Assembly: GCA_902629695.1 (NCBI GenBank)
Contig: CACORY010000001.1
Span: forward strand, 216,566 to 280,565
Source of the DNA: an uncultured Pelagibacteraceae bacterium
Lineage (GTDB): Bacteria; Pseudomonadota; Alphaproteobacteria; Pelagibacterales; Pelagibacteraceae
Direction: 5' to 3'
Length of the DNA: 64,000 bases
Every line of letters begins with the position of its first letter. Position 1 is the first letter of the stretch. The notes under the pieces were generated by a model. The model did no database searches. It was not told the DNA's origin and saw nothing but the letters and a program-made list of their open reading frames with translations. Below, one piece after another: positions 55,068-63,149 of this stretch. A program made the position numbers and the translations under genes.

Positions 55068-55580
55068 ATGAATAAAAATTTTTTTATAATTTTTGTTTTT
55101 ATTTTATTCACTAATAATTCTTTAGCTTGTGATGCACTTAAATTAACAGGCACTAAGGTCTCAAGCGCAAAAAAAACTTTTTTTATTATTGACGGGTATT
55201 CAGAGGAAGATTTTGATGAATGGAACACTGTTCAATACATGGGTAATGCTGCAGATTATTGTCCAAAAAGTAATTTAGAAAATTCTTACATCCATGTCTT
55301 TGTTTATCAATCAAAAATTGTTGGGATTCGATTAGAAACCATGGATGTTGGAGTAAATGAATATGAAATATATAAATTTGCCAAAGTTACCTATGGAAAT
55401 TTGAGTAAGGAAGTTGAGAATAAAAATTGGTTTGGCTATAAAGATATTAGTGTTGGCCAAGACAAAATTCTTTATGCAAAAACAAAAGATTATAATGGCA
55501 CGATAGAAACTCTTGATATTTCGACAGAAGAATTGATAGATTTTACAATAGGAGAAGAGGTTATTTTAGCAGTAAATTAA
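55068..55580 (+). CDS. Uncharacterised exported protein in pilus operon
   Basis: Internal Met at 55068 gives signal peptide MNKNFFIIFVFILFTNNSLA|CDALK; no recognised domain; ORF-track start is 54981. Confidence 0.7.
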   Translation: MNKNFFIIFVFILFTNNSLACDALKLTGTKVSSAKKTFFIIDGYSEEDFDEWNTVQYMGNAADYCPKSNLENSYIHVFVYQSKIVGIRLETMDVGVNEYEIYKFAKVTYGNLSKEVENKNWFGYKDISVGQDKILYAKTKDYNGTIETLDISTEELIDFTIGEEVILAVN

Positions 55581-55583
55581 ATT

Positions 55584-58500
55584 ATGAAACATTTTGCAAA
55601 ATATTTCTTATTCTTATTTATCTTATTAGAGATTGCATTTGTATCTAAAGTTGATGCAAAACCAGTTCCTCCTGGTTCAGGAGAGGGAGATGTCCCTGCT
55701 AATATTCTGATTTTAATTGATAGTTCAGCAAGTATGAGACGAAGAATGAGTAATAGAGATGCCATTCAGTATGTTCCAAATGCAATTTACGATTCAAATG
55801 GAGATATTCTTGCATCACAGTTTAGAAATAACGGAGTAGTAAAATTTAATGCTGATGGATCTAGAAACAGAGAGTTTAATGATAATGTTGGAAGATATAC
55901 TGGTAATGCGTCCGACTCATGCCAAATGTCATCTACAGGAATGGGCTATGGTGGAGCCATAACAAAAAATACGGTTGCACGGCACACTGCCGATATAAGA
56001 TTTGCAGAAGAATTAACTACTGATAATGGAAATCTTACAAATACGGATATATTTTTCTTCAGATCTAATGATCGTCAACTAAGAGATGATCAAGCAATTG
56101 TTGGATATTCTGAGAATGGACAGGATTGTCTAATGTACATAGAGCTTGGACTGACAATTCAAGGATTGGATTATCAACAAATAGGAGACGAACACTTTTT
56201 GTTCGTTACTGGTAGAGTGGGTAATTCTTCAGCATTTGTATCATTCAATTTAAATTCAGGCATGAGTAGCGGTGTACAGACTTTTACAGGAAATCTTAAT
56301 AATTCATTTGCACGTCTTGGTAGGCTTACTTGGAGAATTGCAGTTAACAGTGATGCCTCAATGTTATATTTAGGCCGAGTTCATATATATGGGTATACCA
56401 TGGAAAGAGATGGTGAAGCTTTTCGAATTACCAATAACGCGGCCACCAGACTTTATACTAGAGTAAATCGTGGAAATTTAGATACACAATTAGCAGACGT
56501 AATAGGTATCGATGTTTCACCTGATGATGATGATATTTTATATATAACTTCAACAAGAAGACATGTAATTCAAAAAGTTCGGCTTGATACAAATACAACA
56601 TACACAATATTAGCAAGAGCAGGTAGAGGAGTAAGACATAATGGAGCGAATATAGAAGCTTCTGGAGCTCTTAGAGCTAACTCCGTTAGATTTAACCAAC
56701 CAATTGGTATTCATGTAACATCGGATAGAATTTTAGTTGGAACTACAAGAGGAACTATAGATGTTTTCAATGAAAATTTATTTACTGCAGAAAATAGAGA
56801 CACTGCTTGGTTACTTCAAATGGGTGGTGGAGTCGTATCAAGATGGGTTGGTGTTAAAAAAGCAATGAGTGCCATTATAAGTGACACAACTTTAACCAGT
56901 GGTGCTCACTTTGGTTATGGACACTGGAATGCTGGAGAAACTGGTGGTCGAAGAACAGGAGCTAGAGGTGGAAGATTCTGTCATTTTAATGATGGTTGTA
57001 CATATTACGGTGGGTGGAATGGTGATCATCCAGACGGACAATCATTACAATGTAATAGAGACTCATGTTTAAATGTAGGAATAAGTGCTGAAGGATATAC
57101 GAGAATTCTAGATAATTTAATTCCTCAAGGTTTAGCTTGGGGTACTGACGCTAACGCATACTCTATTATGGCACTCGATTACTTTAATAATGATTTTGAG
57201 GCTTACGATGAGAACTCAGAGTGTCAATTAAATTATGTTATCGTAATTGGTGATGGGATGATGAGAAACAATGCTTCTGCCGTTCCTAGAATTGCGGAAT
57301 TAAGAGATAAAACAAATCCAGTTAAAACTTTATTTGTTGCTTATGGCGGAGGTATTAACGCCAGAGGAATGGAAATTTTTGATGAAATGGCTGTGGCTGG
57401 ATCTTGTCCAGGGGGAGACGCAAACAGCCCTGATTGTGAACCAACAATAGTTGCTGATACACCAGAGTCTTTAAAAACTCAATTGACAGCAAAAATCAGA
57501 CAAATACTTGCTGAACGATTGTCATTTACCGCTCCATCGATCACAGCTACTGTTCAAGAAGGGGGTTCTTTATATCAAGCACAATTTTCTTATGAACAAT
57601 TTGGAGAATGGCAAGGAACAATTTTGAGAAAAACTTTAAACGCGGACGGAACTGTTATTCATGAAATGGATGCAGCCGGAAACTGGGATGCATCGGTAGA
57701 AATTAGAAAACAAGCTTCAATTGCTGATGCGGCTGATACAAGAAATTTATGGAGTGCGATACCTGGATCACCTTACCTTGGAAATTGGGATAACTTCAAC
57801 ACAGACAACTCAGATGATATAACTGAATTATTTGAATTATATGGTTTTGATATTGCTGACTACCATAATGCAACTTCTTACTGTGCAACAAATGGATATG
57901 TGGGTGACAACGGAACATCTGATGATCTTTTAGGATTAATAAATTTTATGAAGGGTACGGATTACTTTGACTATGATGGAGACTGTGATGTTACTGAAGT
58001 AAGAAGTCATGTTCTTGGGGATATTTATCACTCACAATTGATAGAAGTAGGCCCACCTGATGCAAGTATTGAGTTTACTGGTGCTAATGAAGAAGCATAT
58101 TATAGAGCAACTAATAACTATCAAAGTTTTGTGGCAAAACACGCATCAAGAAGAAACGTTATCTATGCAGGTGCAAATAGTGGTGTGCTTCATGCTATTA
58201 ATGCTGAAACTGGTGCAGAGGAGTGGGGCTTTATTCCACCATTCATTGCTGGATTGCTTCCCTCACTAATGAATGCTGATCTCAGTGGAAAAATTGATAG
58301 TAAAAAAGGTGGAACCAATGCAATTTTTGGTGTTGATGGATCACCAGTAGTACATGATGTTTTTATTAGAGGAATTAATGAACGAGGAGAACTAGAGAAT
58401 CAAAGAAATTGGCATACTATTTTATTTGTTCCTTATGGAAGAGGTGGAGCAGGATTTTCTGTTTTAGATGTTACCAATCCAATATTAAAAGACAATTTGG

Positions 58501-60431
58501 GACCTATACATATGTTTAGTGTCTTTAATGATGCAATTAACAGTACTGTCTATATGGCTGACCATGAAGGTCAAATTACAACATATCCTTACTCGTCTGG
58601 TTCTGTTAGTATTCAAGATTCATTAGAGGCAATAAAAGCTGGTGAAAATTTAGATACAGCCTTTGAAGCAGATGGAGGCGATGACTCTTTAAATCCAGAT
58701 CATTCCTCTTACTGTGATAGCTCAGATAATCCTGATGAAATACAAGACTGTACTAATCAAGATGCTATAGCAGTCTGTCAACTTAATGATACAGACGTCA
58801 TGACGACCACTGGTCTATTCCATTCAGATGCACAAGGAACAGCTTCGTGCTTCAAAGGTACAAAATTTAGATTTTCTGATTTAAAACCTCAAGCAAAAGC
58901 TGATGGAACTGTACCTAAGTCATCATTAAAAGTTACAGAAAGAGTTGATGGAACTTTACAAACAATCGATTTTACTAGTGCAGAGTATGAAAATGATAAT
59001 TTAGTAATAACGTTTCCTTCTGAGAAAACTTATAATGCAGGAGGTAGTCCTCTTGAAACTTCGCCGACTAATCAGTTTACAGTCGCCACATCATGCACTG
59101 CAGCTACTGATATACCAGTACAATATGATTATAGCCAATTAGGAGAAACATGGTCAGCTCCAAGAATATTTAGAATTCCATCAGAAACGCTTGCTGATAG
59201 AAATAATTCAAGCAAAGATAGATATGTTGCAGTAATGGGAGCCGGTATGGGTGCTACAAATTTATGTGCTGGTTCAGCAGTATTTATAGTTAATTTAGAT
59301 AGAGATGATGAAGAAGGTATTGAACCTGGAACTATTTATGGAGCTACAACTAATGGAGGTCCAATTACAATTGTAGATACAGTTGTAACTAGAGAAGCTG
59401 TAACAACAACAATTACAAAGGATGACGGTACAACTGAAACTGTGACTACACAAGCAGCAACTAAAGTTGCTGGGCAGCATACACCAAATGGAAGCGATAT
59501 TGGAAACTCTTTACCTGCTTCTGCAGTCGTTATAACCCCAGATACTGCATTTAATATTCCTTGGAGAGGCGCTATGGTTTATTTTAATGATCTTGAAGGA
59601 AAAATCACAAAATTAAATTTAACAAGTTCTACAAAAAATGATGCAGATCTTTTTGATCAAACTACTTTATTTAGATTAGATGCTAACACAGTTAATAAAA
59701 GATACAGTTATTTCTCAATGGATGCAGGAATTGGACAAACAACAAGAGACTTTTGGTTATTTGGTGGGACAGGAAACTTTAATGATATAGGTGGAGGTTC
59801 TAAATTTATGGATAATATTTTGTATGGTGTTAAAGATCCAAATTACCCATATTTTAGTCATTTAAATGAAGCGCATGTCCCAAGAGAAACTGATGATGAT
59901 TTTTTAGCCGAGGCACACAAAGGAGCTAATGCAGCTGCAAGTATTGATAATGCAGTTGTTTGCAAAAATACCACCGGTAAAATAAGTTGTGATGATGGAC
60001 CTTCAAGCGGGCAACAAGCATGGGTAGTTCATTTAGATACACCAGATGGTAAAGGTCCAAATGAAAATAGCACTAATACTTTTAGAAAATTATCAGCTGC
60101 ACCTACTTTATTTAAAGGTCAAGTTTACTATCCAATATATGAACCTCCTCAAGGAGCCAATCCATGTAACATTGGTAATGCATTTATTTGTGTCGTAGAT
60201 GATGAGTGTGGATCAAATAACTCTCATCTCCTATCTAGAGGTGGCGTGCCAAACGGAAAAAATTGTGAATTTGTAAGAGAAGGTATTTTGTCAGAGCTTG
60301 TAATATTCGGGGATAAATTATTCGCAAACGTTGCAGGACCTAAAGAAGATGCTGAAACACTCTACTCAATCTTAGCTGCCGCTGGAGAAGTGGAAACAAG
60401 CAGAGGTAGTTGGAGAGAATCTGGCTTTTAA
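55584..60431 (+). CDS. pilY1: PilY1-like pilus-associated adhesin/assembly protein
   Basis: Signal peptide; MIDAS ILILIDSSASM; C-terminal PilY1 propeller VIYAGANSGVLHAINAETGAEEWGFIPPFIAGLLPSL; downstream of pilV/W/X-like genes. Confidence 0.9.
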   Translation: MKHFAKYFLFLFILLEIAFVSKVDAKPVPPGSGEGDVPANILILIDSSASMRRRMSNRDAIQYVPNAIYDSNGDILASQFRNNGVVKFNADGSRNREFNDNVGRYTGNASDSCQMSSTGMGYGGAITKNTVARHTADIRFAEELTTDNGNLTNTDIFFFRSNDRQLRDDQAIVGYSENGQDCLMYIELGLTIQGLDYQQIGDEHFLFVTGRVGNSSAFVSFNLNSGMSSGVQTFTGNLNNSFARLGRLTWRIAVNSDASMLYLGRVHIYGYTMERDGEAFRITNNAATRLYTRVNRGNLDTQLADVIGIDVSPDDDDILYITSTRRHVIQKVRLDTNTTYTILARAGRGVRHNGANIEASGALRANSVRFNQPIGIHVTSDRILVGTTRGTIDVFNENLFTAENRDTAWLLQMGGGVVSRWVGVKKAMSAIISDTTLTSGAHFGYGHWNAGETGGRRTGARGGRFCHFNDGCTYYGGWNGDHPDGQSLQCNRDSCLNVGISAEGYTRILDNLIPQGLAWGTDANAYSIMALDYFNNDFEAYDENSECQLNYVIVIGDGMMRNNASAVPRIAELRDKTNPVKTLFVAYGGGINARGMEIFDEMAVAGSCPGGDANSPDCEPTIVADTPESLKTQLTAKIRQILAERLSFTAPSITATVQEGGSLYQAQFSYEQFGEWQGTILRKTLNADGTVIHEMDAAGNWDASVEIRKQASIADAADTRNLWSAIPGSPYLGNWDNFNTDNSDDITELFELYGFDIADYHNATSYCATNGYVGDNGTSDDLLGLINFMKGTDYFDYDGDCDVTEVRSHVLGDIYHSQLIEVGPPDASIEFTGANEEAYYRATNNYQSFVAKHASRRNVIYAGANSGVLHAINAETGAEEWGFIPPFIAGLLPSLMNADLSGKIDSKKGGTNAIFGVDGSPVVHDVFIRGINERGELENQRNWHTILFVPYGRGGAGFSVLDVTNPILKDNLGPIHMFSVFNDAINSTVYMADHEGQITTYPYSSGSVSIQDSLEAIKAGENLDTAFEADGGDDSLNPDHSSYCDSSDNPDEIQDCTNQDAIAVCQLNDTDVMTTTGLFHSDAQGTASCFKGTKFRFSDLKPQAKADGTVPKSSLKVTERVDGTLQTIDFTSAEYENDNLVITFPSEKTYNAGGSPLETSPTNQFTVATSCTAATDIPVQYDYSQLGETWSAPRIFRIPSETLADRNNSSKDRYVAVMGAGMGATNLCAGSAVFIVNLDRDDEEGIEPGTIYGATTNGGPITIVDTVVTREAVTTTITKDDGTTETVTTQAATKVAGQHTPNGSDIGNSLPASAVVITPDTAFNIPWRGAMVYFNDLEGKITKLNLTSSTKNDADLFDQTTLFRLDANTVNKRYSYFSMDAGIGQTTRDFWLFGGTGNFNDIGGGSKFMDNILYGVKDPNYPYFSHLNEAHVPRETDDDFLAEAHKGANAAASIDNAVVCKNTTGKISCDDGPSSGQQAWVVHLDTPDGKGPNENSTNTFRKLSAAPTLFKGQVYYPIYEPPQGANPCNIGNAFICVVDDECGSNNSHLLSRGGVPNGKNCEFVREGILSELVIFGDKLFANVAGPKEDAETLYSILAAAGEVETSRGSWRESGF

Positions 60432-60434
60432 TTT

Positions 60435-60635
60435 TTAGAAAATCTTTAAATAATAATAAATTATCCAAGCAAACATTGTAAACATTGTTACAAATATTAG
60501 AGCTAGACCTACCAAAGTATCTTGATTAACTTTCTTACGCCATTTTTTTGGAAAAAAATTAAGTGAATAAGCATAAACGATTATAAAAATATTAAATGCG
60601 AGAAGAGAAATATTAAAGAAAAAAAATTTTTCCAT
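60435..60635 (-). CDS. Small two-TM membrane protein coupled to pilD
   Basis: 66 aa with two hydrophobic segments; start overlaps pilD stop by 1 nt (TAATG). Confidence 0.6.
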   Translation of the reverse strand: MEKFFFFNISLLAFNIFIIVYAYSLNFFPKKWRKKVNQDTLVGLALIFVTMFTMFAWIIYYYLKIF

Positions 60636-61399
60636 TATAGAAAAAAAGTTTTTATTTGATTTGCAAATAATACATAGATTAAACAGCCAATAATTATAAA
60701 AGGCCCGAAAGGGATTTGTGTAGACAAATCTCTGCTCTTGTTCATTAATGATGGAATAGAGTAAACTAAAGCAACAACTGAGGAAATAAAAATTGTAAAA
60801 GGTATACTAAACCACCCAAACCAAAAACCAACTACAGCAATTAATTTTGCATCACCAAGCCCCATTCCCTCTTTATTTCTTAAAGTTTTATAAAAAAAAA
60901 TGATTAACCAAATAATTGCATAACCAAACAATCCTCCAATTAAAGAATTGATATAATTAGGAAATAAAGATTGATTTAAATTTGGATCAAAAGATTTTAC
61001 AAAACCAATAAGCATCAAAGGAAATGTTAATTCATTTGGAATTATATAATGCTTTAAGTCAATAAAAAATATCATGATAAAAAAAATACTCAAAATAACT
61101 AGTAATAAGGCAGTAACTGAAATTCCGTACATATAAAAAATGAAAAGAAAACTTAACGCTGAAATCAATTCTACTATAAAATATTGTATACTTATCCCAA
61201 TATTACATTTTCGACATTTTCCTTTTAAGAAAAGAAAAGAAAAAAAAGGGATATTATCAAACCATCTTATCTGCTCTTTGCATGAAGGACAAAAAGATCT
61301 CCCTTTCATTACATTTTGTTCTAATGGTAGACGATAAATACAAACATTACAAAAACTACCCCAGATACTACCTAAAATAAAAGCTAGAATATAAAACAC
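60635..61399 (-). CDS. pilD: Prepilin peptidase
   Basis: CPSCKEQIRWFDNIPFFSFLFLKGKCRKC zinc motif; FFIDLKHYIIPNELT and GLGDAKL aspartyl peptidase motifs. Confidence 0.95.
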   Translation of the reverse strand: MFYILAFILGSIWGSFCNVCIYRLPLEQNVMKGRSFCPSCKEQIRWFDNIPFFSFLFLKGKCRKCNIGISIQYFIVELISALSFLFIFYMYGISVTALLLVILSIFFIMIFFIDLKHYIIPNELTFPLMLIGFVKSFDPNLNQSLFPNYINSLIGGLFGYAIIWLIIFFYKTLRNKEGMGLGDAKLIAVVGFWFGWFSIPFTIFISSVVALVYSIPSLMNKSRDLSTQIPFGPFIIIGCLIYVLFANQIKTFFL

Positions 61400-61417
61400 G
61401 TATTATATTTTTATGTA

Positions 61418-61472
61418 AGATGCGAGTTCTAAAACTCCATTTATACAGTATTGTATAAATACTGCTGCATCT
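61418..61472. other. Predicted three-way-junction structured element between pilD and GAF-phosphatase gene
   Basis: AGATGC(61418-23)/GCATCT(61467-72) closing stem; GAGTT-ctaa-AACTC (61424-37); TTTATAC-agtatt-GTATAAA (61440-59). Found by eye; not energy-tested. Confidence 0.4.
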
Positions 61473-61562
61473 TGAATGTGTAAGTAAAAATTAGGTGCGT
61501 AAATAACTATTTCCATTCTTGTTGAAACTATCAAAAAAGATGTAAAATGCAAAATATAAAAT

Positions 61563-62843
61563 ATGTTTTTTAAATCAAAAAAACCTGAAATAATTAAAGA
61601 AGACTCAAGAATAGAAGATTTTCAAATTATTACAAAACTAAGTCAAGAATTTGCTACCTCTCTTGATTTAGGTGAGACTCTCCAAAATTCACTTGATGTC
61701 ATTATTAAAAGAATAAATGCACAAGCTGCTAATGTTTTTTTAATAGAAGAAAAAAAACAAGTTTTCCAATGCATCGCGTCAAAACACCAAGCATACTTGG
61801 AGGATTACGAGATTCCTTTGACTCAAGGAGTGATGGGTAAAGCGGTTTTACAAAAAAAATGTATTCGTGTTGGAGATGTTAGAAAGGATGTGAGAGAAAT
61901 TGCAGAATTTTATTTTGATTTAGATAACAAAACAAATTTTACTACGTACTCGGTACTATGTGCTCCATTAATTGCTGCTAATGAATGCATTGGTGTTCTT
62001 CATTGTTTAAATAAAAAAACAACCAATAAACTTTTTGAAGAGAGTGATAGAAAACTTTTAGAAACATTAGCCACACCAGCAGCTCTTGCTATTAGAAATG
62101 CTCGAATGGCTAAAGAGCTTGTTGATAAAAATAGAATGCAGAAAGAAATAGAGATTGTCGGAGAGATACAGAAAACTTTATTATCCAAAAATAAAGAAGA
62201 CGCTTTTCCAATAGCTGGGATAAATATTCCTGCAAAAGTAGTGTCTGGAGATTTTTACAACTTTTCTGATTTAGGAGATGGTAAATATGGATTTGGTGTT
62301 GCAGATGTATCTGGAAAAGGAATTAAGTCATCTTTATTGATGTCAAAAGCCTCAAGTCTTTATCGGTGCTTAAGTAAAACAATGTTCTCAGCATCAGACT
62401 TATTAAATTTATTAAATAAAGAAATTTGTGAAACTGCAGCCAGAGGTATGTTTGTTACCATGTTAGTTGGAATTTACGATAGTAATAAAAAACAATTATT
62501 AATTTCAAATGCTGGACATGAACCTCCATTGATTTATTCAAAAGATGGAAAATTTTCCAATCATACAGAGGCAGGACCACCATTAGGTATTATGCCAAAT
62601 ATTACCTACAAGGAGAGTTCAATTTCCTTTTCAGAAAGTTCTATGTACATTTTTACCGATGGTGTAACAGAAATAAAAGATCCTGATGGAGAAATGTTAG
62701 GAGCTGAAGGTTTCCAGGATTATATTAAAAAGTATCAATCCACGGCCAATAATAAAAGATTAAAAGTAATTATAGAGGATATTGTTAAGTCTGGAAAAAT
62801 TCAAAAAGATGATTTAACAATTGTTGTTATAGACGGAAAATAA
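61563..62843 (+). CDS. GAF-domain SpoIIE/RsbU-type PP2C phosphatase
   Basis: GAF-like N-terminus (IINAQAANVFLIEEKKQVF...QGVMGKAVLQKK); SGDFYNFSDLGDGKYGFGVADVSGKGIKSSLLMS; ISNAGHEPPLIY; FTDGVTE. Confidence 0.92.
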   Translation: MFFKSKKPEIIKEDSRIEDFQIITKLSQEFATSLDLGETLQNSLDVIIKRINAQAANVFLIEEKKQVFQCIASKHQAYLEDYEIPLTQGVMGKAVLQKKCIRVGDVRKDVREIAEFYFDLDNKTNFTTYSVLCAPLIAANECIGVLHCLNKKTTNKLFEESDRKLLETLATPAALAIRNARMAKELVDKNRMQKEIEIVGEIQKTLLSKNKEDAFPIAGINIPAKVVSGDFYNFSDLGDGKYGFGVADVSGKGIKSSLLMSKASSLYRCLSKTMFSASDLLNLLNKEICETAARGMFVTMLVGIYDSNKKQLLISNAGHEPPLIYSKDGKFSNHTEAGPPLGIMPNITYKESSISFSESSMYIFTDGVTEIKDPDGEMLGAEGFQDYIKKYQSTANNKRLKVIIEDIVKSGKIQKDDLTIVVIDGK

Positions 62844-62844
62844 G

Positions 62845-63147
62845 ATGATGGGCGTCCCTAAAGTAATGATTTTTTTTGCAATAATAATCAGTTCAGTACT
62901 TTACTGGGCCACTTCAAATGTTTGTAAGTATAACTTCGCATTAGAAAAGAAAACACAGCAACTAAATATCATTACAGAAAATATTGATCCCTCATTAGGA
63001 AATGCAAAATATTATGTTTATAGAGAACTAAATTGTAATGATGTTCATTTAGAATGGGATTATGAAAGAGTAATTGAAAATTTACGAAACATCACAGTAC
63101 TTATATATCAAGAACTTAATACGGATATAAGAGGCGATCCAAATTAA
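62845..63147 (+). CDS. Uncharacterised membrane-anchored small protein coupled to the phosphatase gene
   Basis: One N-terminal hydrophobic segment; begins 2 nt after phosphatase stop. Confidence 0.6.
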   Translation: MMGVPKVMIFFAIIISSVLYWATSNVCKYNFALEKKTQQLNIITENIDPSLGNAKYYVYRELNCNDVHLEWDYERVIENLRNITVLIYQELNTDIRGDPN

Positions 63148-63149
63148 AA

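Noticed and set aside
59295-59480. Cys/Ser-rich minus-strand ORF (MLPSNFSCCLCSHSFSCTVILCNCCC...)
   Set aside because: Antisense of the Thr-rich low-complexity PilY1 segment; artefact of ACA/ACT codons.
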